DNA of 35,629 bases from Bacillota bacterium (GCA_023412635.1 JAEYNI010000309.1:1-35629); one strand, 5' to 3'. Counted from the first letter of the stretch, positions 1 through 9,356 are shown. Notes: generated by a model from the sequence alone, not told the origin. Program-made: numbers and translations.

Positions 1-164
1 TGATTATAACTAACGATTTCCATATGTTCAGATCCAAGCTATTGGCCAAAAGGGTAGGATTAGATGCTTATGGTATAAGCTCTGGCACTCCCTGGTGGAT
101 ATACCCGAATGTTTTTCTCAGGGAATACCTGGCCGTATTTAAATCCTTGATTTTAGACAGGTAG
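1..164 (+). CDS. C-terminal end of a DUF218 (YdcF/SanA/ElyC-like) protein, partial
   Basis: An open frame enters from the left edge and stops at TAG 162-164, giving about 53 residues. The visible tail has ITNDFHMFRSK, then a segment with LLAKRVGLDAYGI and a hydrophobic/aromatic end (WWIYPNVFLREY). The T-(N/S)-D-F-H-M-x-R-(S/A) pattern followed by an alternating helix is what I expect at the end of the DUF218 domain. That family covers YdcF and SanA/ElyC-type proteins, which are membrane-associated and linked to envelope integrity. The N-terminus and any membrane segment lie outside the window, so the exact subfamily cannot be given. A palindromic repeat element begins 13 bases downstream. Confidence 0.6.
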   Translation, partial: IITNDFHMFRSKLLAKRVGLDAYGISSGTPWWIYPNVFLREYLAVFKSLILDR

Positions 165-176
165 TACTTTATGAAA

Positions 177-360
177 TATCAAATGAGCTGGGAAATGTTG
201 CGTTATGGTGCTCCCATACTAAATAAAAATAATTTCTTGTACACGAAAAGGAGTAGAAAAAGCTATTTTGCTTTTTCTACTCCTTTTCTACCATACTTCG
301 AAATTATTTTTATTTGTACTCGCGCACTGATGAGTTCACCATTTCACAGCTCATTTGATA
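177..360. repeat. Long imperfect palindrome (MITE-like or REP-like element)
   Basis: The two halves are inverted copies of each other. The centre is a perfect 18-bp stem (246-263 with 270-287) around a 6-base TATTTT loop. Further out, 222-236 pairs perfectly with 300-314 (15 bp), and the outer ends 177-197 pair with 340-360 with one mismatch in 21. Between these blocks pairing is patchy. The element fills the gap between the DUF218 gene and the convergent trpB-like gene, and it carries no transposase. The central stem ends in TTTT and could also act as a bidirectional terminator. The long, eroded outer arms and the third copy at 385-461 favour a non-autonomous mobile repeat over a simple terminator. 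Confidence 0.75.
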
Positions 361-384
361 AGTTAAAGCGTATGGCCGAGAATC

Positions 385-461
385 TTTTCTACCATGCGTC
401 CAAATTATTTTATTTTGTACTCACGCACTGATAGGTTTCCTTTTCACAGCTCATGTGATAA
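385..461 (+). repeat. Solo third copy of the palindrome arm
   Basis: Positions 385-461 repeat the right arm of the palindrome (284-361) in direct orientation with a 101-bp offset. Both begin TTTCTACCAT and share AAATTATTTT, a GTACTC(G/A)CGCACTGAT block and a TTTCACAGCTCAT(T/G)TGATAA end. Differences are scattered, so this is an older duplicate and not an assembly artefact. It ends 12 bases before the stop codon of the trpB-like gene. Confidence 0.75.
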
Positions 462-472
462 ATATTTTAAAA

Positions 473-1831
473 TTATTTAATATCCGGTAAATTATTAAGA
501 CTGCCTTCAGGCGCGTAGTCAATATCGTCCAGGTTGCCTTCATAGTAATTTTCATAAGCGGCAAAATCGAAATAACCATGACCGCTTAGACAGAAAAGAA
601 TAACCTTTTCTTCACCGGCTTCCTTTGCAAGCAGAGCCTCGTCTATTGCTGCGCGGATGGCGTGTGCTGATTCGGGAGCAGGTACAATCCCTTCTGTTCT
701 TGCGAAAGTAACAGCTGCCTCAAAGACCGACTTTTGACCGTATGCTTTTGCCTCAATAATTCCATCATGATACAGCTGACTTACTATTGCAGATTCTCCA
801 TGATACCTGAGACCTCCTGCGTGAATTCCTGCAGGTATGAAGTCATGACCTAGGGTGTACATTTTTGTAATGGGGGCAACCTTTACAGTATCGCCATAGT
901 CGTATGCAAAAACTCCCTTTGTCAAGGTAGGGCAGGCAGAGGGCTCAACTGCCACCGCTCTAAGCTTTTTCCCATTGAATTTATCCTGTAAAAATGGAAA
1001 GGTAATTCCAGAGAAATTACTTCCGCCGCCACAGCAGGCAAAAATGACGTCAGGATATTCATCTAGCATTTCCAACTGTTTCTTAGCTTCGATACCTATA
1101 ATGGTCTGATGGAGGCATACGTGATTTAAAACGCTTCCAAGTGCGTAGTTTGTGTCAGCATGTGTTGCAGCATCTTCTACAGCCTCACTTATTGCTATAC
1201 CAAGGCTGCCCGAACAGTTTGGATCTTTCTCAAGAACACTTCTTCCACAGTTGGTCCTGTTACTGGGACTGGCGACTACACTTGCCCCGAAGGTTTTCAT
1301 AAACGAACGCCTATAGGGTTTTTGCATATAGCTTACGTTTACCATATATACGGAACATTCAAGACCAAACTGGCTTGTAGCGAGGCTTAATGCACTTCCC
1401 CACTGTCCAGCTCCTGTTTCTGTGGCAAGCCTTTTAATACCGGCAATTTTATTGTAATATGCTTGTGGAATAGCTGAATTAAGCTTATGACTTCCAGTTG
1501 CATTGGTTCCTTCATATTTGTAATATATACGTGCAGTAGTCCCCAACAATTTTTCGAGTCCTTTTGCCCTGTAGAGCGGGCTTGGTCTGAATTGTTTATA
1601 CATTTCCCTGACCTGGTCTGGAATGTCAACATAGCGATCGTTTGTCATTTCCTGTTTTATAATCTCGTCAGGAAAAATTGCTTTCATATCATCAGGTTCA
1701 ATTAATTTAAGTGTGGCTGGGTTGTGATAGGGTGCCGGTTTGTTTGGCATATCTGCCACAATATTATACCATTGCCTGGGAATTTCGGATTCAGGCAGAA
1801 TAACCTTGTTTACCTCGTCTCGTCTAATCAT
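473..1831 (-). CDS. trpB: TrpB2-type tryptophan synthase beta chain-like PLP enzyme
   Basis: A 452-residue PLP fold-type II enzyme. The Schiff-base lysine is K116 in ATGSHKLNSA, and the glycine-rich phosphate cradle is CCGGGSNFSG in the second half. The length and long N-terminal extension (PxPYHNPAT, then FRPSPLYRAKGLEK) match TrpB2, which makes tryptophan from indole and serine without obligate TrpA pairing, rather than the roughly 400-residue TrpB1. No trpA or other trp gene is adjacent, which also fits a stand-alone TrpB2. The ATG at 1831 is preceded on its strand by an AGGAGA ribosome site (1839-1844). A TTGACA promoter candidate lies upstream. The exact physiological substrate (indole salvage or another amino acid) is inference. 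Confidence 0.9.
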   Translation of the reverse strand: MIRRDEVNKVILPESEIPRQWYNIVADMPNKPAPYHNPATLKLIEPDDMKAIFPDEIIKQEMTNDRYVDIPDQVREMYKQFRPSPLYRAKGLEKLLGTTARIYYKYEGTNATGSHKLNSAIPQAYYNKIAGIKRLATETGAGQWGSALSLATSQFGLECSVYMVNVSYMQKPYRRSFMKTFGASVVASPSNRTNCGRSVLEKDPNCSGSLGIAISEAVEDAATHADTNYALGSVLNHVCLHQTIIGIEAKKQLEMLDEYPDVIFACCGGGSNFSGITFPFLQDKFNGKKLRAVAVEPSACPTLTKGVFAYDYGDTVKVAPITKMYTLGHDFIPAGIHAGGLRYHGESAIVSQLYHDGIIEAKAYGQKSVFEAAVTFARTEGIVPAPESAHAIRAAIDEALLAKEAGEEKVILFCLSGHGYFDFAAYENYYEGNLDDIDYAPEGSLNNLPDIK

Positions 1832-1871
1832 ACTAATCTCTCCTAAGCTTATTTTTTTTGAGCATAAATAT

Positions 1872-1901
1872 ATATTAAATCAATACTATATATAGTGTCA
1901 A
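1872..1901 (-). promoter_or_regulatory. Putative sigma-A promoter of the trpB-like gene
   Basis: On the minus strand there is a perfect TTGACA -35 box (1896-1901), an 18-base spacer containing the palindrome CTATATATAG, and a TAATAT -10 box (1872-1877). It lies about 40-70 bases upstream of the trpB-like ATG. Confidence 0.5.
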
Positions 1902-1989
1902 TTATGATAAATTACTTTATTAATAATAATTCAAGATTAAGAATATATATCATTAGGGGACAACATATTTTCACGAGGAAACAGGGGAG

Positions 1990-2802
1990 ATGTTCAAGTA
2001 TTTTTTTACATATATAGATCAAATTCCAAAAGAGTATAGGAATGAACTTTTTTCGAGTCAACATTTATTGACTCTTGGAATGGTTTTTTGTTTATGGTTA
2101 ATAATAATTCTAATTCTGAAAGACAAAAGTGTTGAAGTAAAATGGAGAGCCGTACAAGTTATTTCCATAATGCTTCCCTTTTTGGAGTTGGCTCAGATAG
2201 CATGGTATAAAAGTGTGGGGGAGTTTTCCTGGGGATATACACTCCCGCTGCATCTATGCAGCCTTATGTCAATACTATTGCCTTTAATGGCCTTTAAAAG
2301 GAATAGGCTTCTTCAGGAGTACTCCTATGCAATAGGATTGGCTCCGGCGTTTATGACACTTCTGACACCTGATGTTTTCTATTATCCTTCCATGACCTTT
2401 ATTTATATTCAGACAATGCTTGTACATGGCATCATATGCCTGATACCTCTCATTATGGTGTTTTGCATGGGCTTCAGGCCGGATATCAAAAAGCTTCCGA
2501 AGGTTATTGCAATGCTGGTTGGCTTTGCAGTAATTATCACACCTATTAACGCTATTACCGGTGGCAATTACTTTTTCTTACGATATCCGGCGGCAGGTTC
2601 TCCAATGGAGAGCTTTGAGAAGCTAGTAGGGAGTCCGGGGTATCTTGTATTGACTTTTGTACTGGGTTGCGTGCTATGGATGATACTTTATTTGCCCTTT
2701 ATTGTAATCAAGCTTGTAAATATAAATAAAATGACTTCTCCATACAAAACTGGTGCAGTAATACCTTCCAAAGATGAAAAGGAAACCGTCATAATAAAAT
2801 AA
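1990..2802 (+). CDS. YwaF/TIGR02206-family integral membrane protein
   Basis: A 270-residue protein with about six hydrophobic membrane segments. Family features visible are the LPLHLCSL motif in the first third, the central acidic/aromatic segment LLTPDVFYYPS, a histidine in a membrane segment (TMLVHGII) and the NYFFLRYPAAGSP loop. These mark the YwaF/TIGR02206 group (distantly TMEM164-like), whose function is not established in bacteria. The start ATG at 1990 has a purine-rich GAGG site at 1975-1978 and a GGGGAG directly before it. The gene is divergent from the trpB-like gene and convergent with the FAD/Rieske gene, whose stop lies only 11 bases downstream. Confidence 0.8.
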   Translation: MFKYFFTYIDQIPKEYRNELFSSQHLLTLGMVFCLWLIIILILKDKSVEVKWRAVQVISIMLPFLELAQIAWYKSVGEFSWGYTLPLHLCSLMSILLPLMAFKRNRLLQEYSYAIGLAPAFMTLLTPDVFYYPSMTFIYIQTMLVHGIICLIPLIMVFCMGFRPDIKKLPKVIAMLVGFAVIITPINAITGGNYFFLRYPAAGSPMESFEKLVGSPGYLVLTFVLGCVLWMILYLPFIVIKLVNINKMTSPYKTGAVIPSKDEKETVIIK

Positions 2803-2813
2803 GTGTTTATTAT

Positions 2814-4343
2814 TTATAATAGCCTGTCCAGGGGCTTCAAGGCCGGACCGTCAATTACTGTTCCATCATAATTATAGCGTGAAGCATGACAGGGACAATC
2901 CCAGGTGTTTTCGGCAGAATTCCAGTGAACCTCACAGCCAAGATGTTTGCAGGTAGTATCTACTATAAAGAGGTTTCCGTCCATATCTTTATAAGCCCCG
3001 GCCCTCTTACCATTAAACATTAATGCCTTACCTTTTCCAGGATCCAGAGAGATGTCCTCGGGAAGCTGCATCAGCTTGCCCTCTATCAGACTTTCAGCAA
3101 CATCAGCATTTTCCTTTATAAAGTTTTTAGCAGAACTGATGGGGGCCAATTTCGAAGGTGAAAAAATATCCTCAACCTCACTTTTACCCTTTGTAAGAAT
3201 ATCTTTAATTATCATAGCTGAAACAGTACTGGTAGTCATGCCCCATTTTTGATAAGCTGCTGCAATAAAGATATTCAATTTCCGGGATGTTAAGTGCCCT
3301 ATTATAGGTATCTCATTCATAGCTGTGTAGTCCTGGGTTGACCAGCGATATGGAATTTCCAATGCCTGAAAGGTATCATCCGCCCACTTAATGAGATTTT
3401 TATAGTGTTCTCTTTCATTATCATCCTCTCCAGTCTTATGATGCTCCCCGCCTAATATAAGAATTTGCCCGCCATCTTCCAAAGGCTGAGTTCTCACCGA
3501 CCTAGTAGGTTCTTCATACGATATATACATTCCTCCCGACACTTTTATTCCAGCTATAGCGGCAAGGGCGTAAGAACGTTCTGCGAACATTCTTGCAGAG
3601 AAAAAGCCTCCCCCGTCATAAAAGGGAAAGTGGCTGGCAATAATGACTTTGCTTGATATAATACTAAATCCGTCCCTGGTTGAGGTTCTGCATTCTCTGT
3701 CCTCATGAATGTCTATAGCGGTGGTATTTTCGAATATGTGTCCTCCATTTTTTACAAAGATATCAGCCAAGGCAAGCGAATATTTTCTTGGGTGGAATTG
3801 TGCCTGCCTGTCAAAGCGTACTGAGCCCTTAACCTCATAAGGAAGATCAAGATTGGTAGCAAACTCGGCAGGCAGTCCAAGCTCACGCGCCGTTGCTACT
3901 TCATTCTCCAGTTTTTCTATATACATATCGTCCAGGGTATAGACATAGTTAGACTGATGACTAAAATCACAGCTGATCTTGTTTTCACTTATTATATTCT
4001 CAATCAGTGAAATAGCGTTTTGATTTATTTCACCATATTTTTTTGCCCCATCGCTTCCGATTTTCTTTTTAAGTGTCGTATATTTCAAATCGTGAAGTGA
4101 AGTTATTTTAGCTGTTGTGTGTCCTGATGTAGACATGGCTATCCTGAAGGAATCAATTACAACTACATCAAAGCCCTCCTTTTGCAGGAGATATGCGTTC
4201 GTTAAGCCGGTTATTCCTCCGCCTACAATAAGTATGTCTGTCTTTATATTCTCTTGTAAGGAAGGATAGTCTGTTGATGGAGTAGTTGCAATCCAGTAGG
4301 ATTCAACCGGTTTCAAAAAAGTACTATCTATAAGGTTTTGCAT
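2814..4343 (-). CDS. FAD-dependent oxidoreductase with C-terminal Rieske [2Fe-2S] domain (YhfW-like)
   Basis: A 509-residue fusion. Residues about 35-400 are a DAO-type FAD domain: the dinucleotide motif GGGITG is at 41-46 after a beta strand DILIV. Residues about 420-509 are a Rieske domain with ligand pairs C465-x-H467 and C483-x-x-H486. The second cysteines C470 and C485 probably form the disulfide typical of high-potential Rieske centres. The combination matches Bacillus YhfW-like proteins, for which no substrate is firmly known. The FAD domain looks like glycine/amino-acid oxidases, so electron transfer from an amine or amino-acid substrate to an acceptor through the Rieske centre is inference. 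Start ATG 4343 has an AGGAGA site upstream on its strand. The protein lacks a signal peptide and is presumably cytoplasmic. Confidence 0.87.
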   Translation of the reverse strand: MQNLIDSTFLKPVESYWIATTPSTDYPSLQENIKTDILIVGGGITGLTNAYLLQKEGFDVVVIDSFRIAMSTSGHTTAKITSLHDLKYTTLKKKIGSDGAKKYGEINQNAISLIENIISENKISCDFSHQSNYVYTLDDMYIEKLENEVATARELGLPAEFATNLDLPYEVKGSVRFDRQAQFHPRKYSLALADIFVKNGGHIFENTTAIDIHEDRECRTSTRDGFSIISSKVIIASHFPFYDGGGFFSARMFAERSYALAAIAGIKVSGGMYISYEEPTRSVRTQPLEDGGQILILGGEHHKTGEDDNEREHYKNLIKWADDTFQALEIPYRWSTQDYTAMNEIPIIGHLTSRKLNIFIAAAYQKWGMTTSTVSAMIIKDILTKGKSEVEDIFSPSKLAPISSAKNFIKENADVAESLIEGKLMQLPEDISLDPGKGKALMFNGKRAGAYKDMDGNLFIVDTTCKHLGCEVHWNSAENTWDCPCHASRYNYDGTVIDGPALKPLDRLL

Positions 4344-4621
4344 AAATTAAATCTCCTATCTTTTTATATTACTGTTTCATATTAATAAGTAAGTAATGTC
4401 TTTAGAGCATGTGAGGTATTTAACTTACTTTTGTTAGATTTCCCATGTTGGTAAAAAAATATTATTCGGGGTTTAATTCGCTTACTATCAGATAACAGAG
4501 GGTGTGGCAAATTGACATGTTATCAATAATTTGCTAAATTAGTAAGACAATCAGCGACTTGTTTCGTATAGTAAAATGGTAAAGTATTAAATATAACAGT
4601 TGAAAAGGAGATAAAACAGTA

Positions 4622-7600
4622 ATGAAAAAGATTGTTTCACTTATGTTGGTATTGTTTATGATGCTTAGTATTTTACCTGCATCAGTAGCCGCCAGTAGCA
4701 ACGACACACAACTTAAAGCACTTCCGGAGGTTGGAACAGTAATTTCAGGCTTTAAGACAATGGAAATAGGTAACATGGATTTGATAAATTCCAAAACAGT
4801 TTTGTTCGAGCATGAAAAAACCGGAGCAGAACTGCTGTTTATACAGAGTAAGGATATAGACAGATCCTTTGATATCACCTTTAAAACTCCGGCCATAGAT
4901 GACACCGGTTTAAACCATATTTTAGAGCACATAACCATATCAGGTTCAAAGAAGTATCCCCTTAAAGATGTAATGTTTACTGCAGCAAACCAGACTTACA
5001 GTACTTATGTTAATGCAATGACTTCCCAGACATGGACTACCTATCCCATTGCGTCTATGAGCGAAGCTCAACTGATGAAGTTAGCAGATTTATATTTGGA
5101 CTGTGTTTACAACCCGCTGGTCTACAGTGATAAGAATATTTTCGCAAGAGAAGCCTGGAGATATGAGCTGGCTGATGAAAAATCACCTTTAACTGTAACC
5201 GGAGTGGTATATAATGAGATGAAGGCTGGTAATATAAATGAAGCAGCTCTCCGTAATGTACTAAAAACTCTTTACCCTAATAGTGCCCAGTCTTATTCAT
5301 CAGTCGGAGACCCTGATGTTATGACCGATCTTACATATGATCAACTTATTAAATATCATCAGACTTACTATCATCCGTCTAATTCATTAATGGTTCTATA
5401 TGGAAATGTTGATTATGAGAAGTTTTTAAAACATATAAATGATGAATATCTTTCAAAATATGATAAGAAGGATATCAAGATTGATACAGGAAGAGTGGCT
5501 CCTGCCAAGGAAAAGGTAGAAAAAACCTATCAATTCCCGGTTTCAGCCAAATCCAATACTAAGAATGCATCTGAAATAGATTATGCTTTTGTATTGAATG
5601 ATATAACCGAGGAAGAAATAACGGGACTGCAGCTTGTCAGTGCATATCTCAATCAACCGTCCTCCCCACTGCAAAAGGCTTTTAATGAAAGTAAAATAGG
5701 GGGAAGCGTATACGCGAATGTAATAGATATATCAGCTCAGCCCATATTATCATTCACTACAATTAATGCCGATGAAAACCGAAAGGAAGATTTTAAAAAG
5801 CTGGTTGACAGTACAATAGGTGATATAGTAAAAAACGGTATTGATAAGGCTGCCATAGACGCAATTGTTTCGGCAACTATGTTAAGCAATGCAAACATAA
5901 CAGAAAGCCGTAACCTCGGTGTGGGGTTATCTGTGGCAATCTCCCAAAAGTGGGTTGTATCCGGAAAAACTGATTATTTAAATGTATACTATAAAGCGTT
6001 AAAAGATATCGGGGCTAAACTGAAAGACAACTATCTCGAGAATCTTACTGCTAAATACGTACAGAAGAATAACCATGGAGCATTAGTAACGACTGTTCCT
6101 CAAGCCGGATTGGCTGAGAAGAAGGAGCAGGAACTGAAAAAGAAGCTTGAAGATATAAAGGCTTCAATGAATAAGGAAGAAATAGCAAATACCGTTGAAG
6201 ATACAAAGGCGTATAGCCAGTGGAACAGCAGAACTGACGATGAAAAAATTATTGAATCACTTAAGGGTGTAAATATTACAGACCTTCCTGAAGAAGTTAA
6301 AAAATATAAAGTAAATGAAGCAAAACTATCTGATGGAATCAGAATACTATCTGCAGAAGCAAATGTTGGTGAGACAGCTTTATCTACTATTTATCTGGAT
6401 ACCTCCAGTATACCTGTTGAAAAACTGCATTACCTGAAATTGTTTTCAAGTGTTCTTGGTGGCCTTGAAACGAAAAATTACGACCATCAGCAGTTAAATA
6501 CTCAGGTTATTAGATATTTAAGCGGAGCCTCCTTTGGTTTAGCAACAATAGAGAAAAAGGATAAAAGCTTCACTCCATATATGGCTATTTCATGGATAGG
6601 CCTGATAGGAGAATATGACAAGCAGCTAGAGCTTGTAAAAGAGTTGCTGCTTAATACGAATTTTGATAATAAGGCAGAGTTACTTAATATTGTTAAAACT
6701 CAGAAATCTAATTTTAAAGCAAGTGTTACTAATGAGCCTTTAGGGGTTTTAATGGACAGAAACACCTCTCATTTTAGTGACAGCAGCAATTATAATACAT
6801 ATATTTCAGGACTAGATTACTACAATTTCCTCGTAAAGCTTGAACAGACGTTGGAAGAAAGGCCTGAGGAAGTAATTGGTGAACTTAAGTCCATAAAAGA
6901 AATGGTTGTAAATAAAACCAACATGATTGCAACCTTTGCTGGAAATAAAAATAATATATCCAAGTTTGAAGCAGCAATTAAATCTGTGATAGATGCATTG
7001 CCTGCAAAAAGTATTGTTAAGCAGGACTATTCAAAGTTGCAAAAGCCTTCAATAAAAGAGGCAATAGTAATGGATACTTCAGTACAGTATAATATGGTGT
7101 CGGCCACTTACGAAGAAATGGGAGCTATTTTCTCAGGGAAGTACTTGCCGCTATCTTTAATTATTGAAGAAAACTATATCCTCCCCAAAATCCGTTTCGG
7201 GTATGGCGCTTACGGAGGTATGGTAAACTTTGGTTCCCAGGGACTAATTATTACCTCCTACCGTGATCCAAATATAAAGGAAACCTACGATGTATACAAT
7301 GGCCTTGCGGATTATGTAAAGAATGCCAACTTGACCCAGAAGGACCTGGAACGATACATACTTAAGTCATACAGCCAATATACATACCCAAGCGGTGAGC
7401 TTTCAGGAGCATCAAGTGCAATAGTAAATTATCTTTCAGGAAAAACAGATGAAGAAAAACTCAAATTGCTCCATGAAATAAAGTCCTTAACCGTTGAGGA
7501 TGTAAAGGCTTCTGCAAAGCTGTTTGAAAACCTGATGAAGAAGGGTACCTATTCAACAGTTGGAGACAGTCGGAAAGTAAATGAAAATAAAGAGTTGTTT

Positions 7601-8023
7601 GAAAATAATATATTGACTTTTGATGTTGGTACGGCTTCAAATGAAACTATTACCAGAGCTCAGCTGTTCGAAGTAATTCTGGCAGGGGTACCGAATACTC
7701 TGGATACGGCAAAACAGATGGGGCTTTTAACTGCTGACAGTGAAGGCAATTACCGTGAAAACGAAAAATTGAAAAGGGAAGAGCTTGCAGCTATTATTGT
7801 CAAGGTTATGCAGTTGAGCGGTAAAGAATTATCAGGTAATGAGGTTGCTATCTCAGACCTTGATAAAGCCGGAAAATGGGCAAAAGATGTAATAAAAGCC
7901 GTCGTGTATTCAGGGGTAATGAAGCTTGACGACAAAGGTAACTTTAACCCTAAAGGCGAGATCACATCAGCAGAAGTTCAAGCAATAGTACTTGAACTGC
8001 AAGCGAAGCTCACAGCAAAGTAA
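4622..8023 (+). CDS. Secreted M16C (PreP-like) zinc metalloprotease with C-terminal SLH repeats
   Basis: A 1133-residue protein. Residues 1-25 are a signal peptide (KK, hydrophobic core, SVAAS). The inverted zinc motif HxxEH is HILEH at 99-103, followed by the family segment GSKKYPLKD. The distal zinc ligand is probably E199 in GVVYNEMKAG, 100 residues after the first His, as in PreP. The remainder (about 230-980) covers the M16C-associated and inactive M16 domains. PreP-type enzymes are clamshell peptidases that degrade short peptides. From about residue 1000 the sequence changes to SLH-like repeats (ITRAQLFEVIL..., KLKREELAAIIV, then a third EITSAEVQAIVLEL), which bind pyruvylated wall polymer. 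This suggests the protease is held on the cell surface. ATG 4622 follows AAAGGAG (4604-4610). It is monocistronic, with a terminator just downstream. Confidence 0.88.
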   Translation: MKKIVSLMLVLFMMLSILPASVAASSNDTQLKALPEVGTVISGFKTMEIGNMDLINSKTVLFEHEKTGAELLFIQSKDIDRSFDITFKTPAIDDTGLNHILEHITISGSKKYPLKDVMFTAANQTYSTYVNAMTSQTWTTYPIASMSEAQLMKLADLYLDCVYNPLVYSDKNIFAREAWRYELADEKSPLTVTGVVYNEMKAGNINEAALRNVLKTLYPNSAQSYSSVGDPDVMTDLTYDQLIKYHQTYYHPSNSLMVLYGNVDYEKFLKHINDEYLSKYDKKDIKIDTGRVAPAKEKVEKTYQFPVSAKSNTKNASEIDYAFVLNDITEEEITGLQLVSAYLNQPSSPLQKAFNESKIGGSVYANVIDISAQPILSFTTINADENRKEDFKKLVDSTIGDIVKNGIDKAAIDAIVSATMLSNANITESRNLGVGLSVAISQKWVVSGKTDYLNVYYKALKDIGAKLKDNYLENLTAKYVQKNNHGALVTTVPQAGLAEKKEQELKKKLEDIKASMNKEEIANTVEDTKAYSQWNSRTDDEKIIESLKGVNITDLPEEVKKYKVNEAKLSDGIRILSAEANVGETALSTIYLDTSSIPVEKLHYLKLFSSVLGGLETKNYDHQQLNTQVIRYLSGASFGLATIEKKDKSFTPYMAISWIGLIGEYDKQLELVKELLLNTNFDNKAELLNIVKTQKSNFKASVTNEPLGVLMDRNTSHFSDSSNYNTYISGLDYYNFLVKLEQTLEERPEEVIGELKSIKEMVVNKTNMIATFAGNKNNISKFEAAIKSVIDALPAKSIVKQDYSKLQKPSIKEAIVMDTSVQYNMVSATYEEMGAIFSGKYLPLSLIIEENYILPKIRFGYGAYGGMVNFGSQGLIITSYRDPNIKETYDVYNGLADYVKNANLTQKDLERYILKSYSQYTYPSGELSGASSAIVNYLSGKTDEEKLKLLHEIKSLTVEDVKASAKLFENLMKKGTYSTVGDSRKVNENKELFENNILTFDVGTASNETITRAQLFEVILAGVPNTLDTAKQMGLLTADSEGNYRENEKLKREELAAIIVKVMQLSGKELSGNEVAISDLDKAGKWAKDVIKAVVYSGVMKLDDKGNFNPKGEITSAEVQAIVLELQAKLTAK

Positions 8024-8056
8024 AACACACTAAAAATTAAACAGAAATAGATGTTG

Positions 8057-8106
8057 AAAACCCGGCAAGTCCTTGTGAAAAGCCACACGGACCGCCGGGT
8101 TTTGTT
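8057..8106 (+). terminator. Rho-independent terminator after the M16C protease
   Basis: The stem AAAACCCGGC (8057-8066) pairs with GCCGGGTTTT (8094-8103). The interior adds GTCC/GGAC and TTGTG/CACAC pairing around an AAAAGC loop. T-rich bases follow. It separates the protease from the convergent antiporter. Confidence 0.85.
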
Positions 8107-8165
8107 TATTAAAGACGCTGTTTTTGAAGCATAAATTAAATGTATAATAACTAACCAGAGTAAGA

Positions 8166-9356
8166 CTATGAAGACAATTCTTTGGGATTTTTCCTTGTAC
8201 TGAAGACTACCTTCAGCAGCGCAGGAGTAATAACCGTAGTCAATATTACAACAATTAACGTCGGTATATATATTTCCTCAGAAATAATATGATTCTGCAT
8301 ACCGATATTAGCAGTAATTATTGCAACCTCACCTCTGGAAATCATGCCGACCCCAATTTGAAGGGACTCTCTCTTGCTGATTTTAAGCATTCTCGCTGCG
8401 CCAGAACAACCAAAAAGCTTACCAATTACAGCAACTACGAACATGACTAAAGTAACAAGAATAACCTTCGGGCTTAAACCCTTAACGTTAGCAGCCAGAC
8501 CAACACTTGCAAAGAATATCAAGGATAGGAAGCCGGAAGATATGGCTTTGACATTTTTCTCAACATATTCCTTATGAATAAACTGTGAAAGTGTAAGACC
8601 ACATATATATGCACCTGTTATTGCAGCGATGCCTAGAAGCTCTGAGATAAACGCCAGCAACAGAGCCAGGGCTATTGAATAGGTAATAAGATCCCTTTTA
8701 TGCCTGTTATCAGTAGATATCTTATTAAAATACTTTGGAACAATGGTTATCATTATTATACTTATTATACAGAAGGCAATTATTTTACCAAAGGTCAGAA
8801 CAAGACTTATGGCTGCCGATGCACCTGATGCGCCACTTCCTATGGTTTGTGAGACTGCGAGAACAATTGATATTAATATAAGACCCAATACATCATCAAT
8901 TACAGCGGCGCCGAGAATATTCACTCCTGCTTTTGTATTAAGTTTACCCAGCTCAGTTAAAGTCTGTACCGAAATACTGACACTCGTTGCAGTTAGTATT
9001 ACTCCAACAAAAAGATTCTCCCAAAAATCCGAGAAAAACAGATATGCCGCAGCTGTACCAAGTATCAAGGGAATGATTACACCCATCAAGGCAATAACAA
9101 ACGAGGTTTTACCGGCCTTTTTCAAATCATCAATATTAGTTTCAAGGCCTGCCAGAAACATTAACATAATAACGCCTAAATCAGATAATAGCTTAATATT
9201 TTCCGAATATTCAACAAGGTTTAGTACTGCCGGACCGAGAACAACACCTGCCAATAAGGCACCTAAAACCTCAGGCATTCTGAACTTTCTGCTGACAAGT
9301 CCTCCGATCTTTGTAAATACAAGAATAAGTGTAATTTCAATTAGTATTTTTTCCAG
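8166..9356 (-). CDS. CPA2/KefB-type cation:proton antiporter, probable CTG start
   Basis: An integral membrane antiporter of about 396 residues with around 12 hydrophobic segments. Family features include MPEVLGALLAGVVLGP near the N-terminus, an internal LATSVSISVQTL-like unwound-helix segment with AAVIDDVLGL (the conserved DD pair), and ITGAYICGLTLSQ. There is no C-terminal TrkA-N domain, so it is a short NapA/KefB-like form exchanging Na+ or K+ for H+. The first in-frame ATG (9278) would delete the first membrane helix and has no ribosome site. The frame continues upstream through KILIEITLILVFTKIGGL to a CTG at 9354-9356, which sits 8 bases after GAGAGG on the minus strand. No ATG, GTG or TTG occurs upstream in frame before the stop. 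I therefore extend the gene to CTG. Ion specificity is unknown. Confidence 0.85.
   Translation of the reverse strand: MEKILIEITLILVFTKIGGLVSRKFRMPEVLGALLAGVVLGPAVLNLVEYSENIKLLSDLGVIMLMFLAGLETNIDDLKKAGKTSFVIALMGVIIPLILGTAAAYLFFSDFWENLFVGVILTATSVSISVQTLTELGKLNTKAGVNILGAAVIDDVLGLILISIVLAVSQTIGSGASGASAAISLVLTFGKIIAFCIISIIMITIVPKYFNKISTDNRHKRDLITYSIALALLLAFISELLGIAAITGAYICGLTLSQFIHKEYVEKNVKAISSGFLSLIFFASVGLAANVKGLSPKVILVTLVMFVVAVIGKLFGCSGAARMLKISKRESLQIGVGMISRGEVAIITANIGMQNHIISEEIYIPTLIVVILTTVITPALLKVVFSTRKNPKELSS

Noticed and set aside
171..431. 86-residue open frame on the plus strand
   Set aside because: It spans the palindromic repeat and its sequence simply reflects the repeat arms. There is no ribosome site and no protein-like pattern.
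4386..4540. Weak hairpins (AAGTAAGT/ACTTACTT and GCAAATT/AATTTGC) before the protease gene
   Set aside because: Stems are 7-8 AT-rich pairs with long loops, expected by chance in this base composition.
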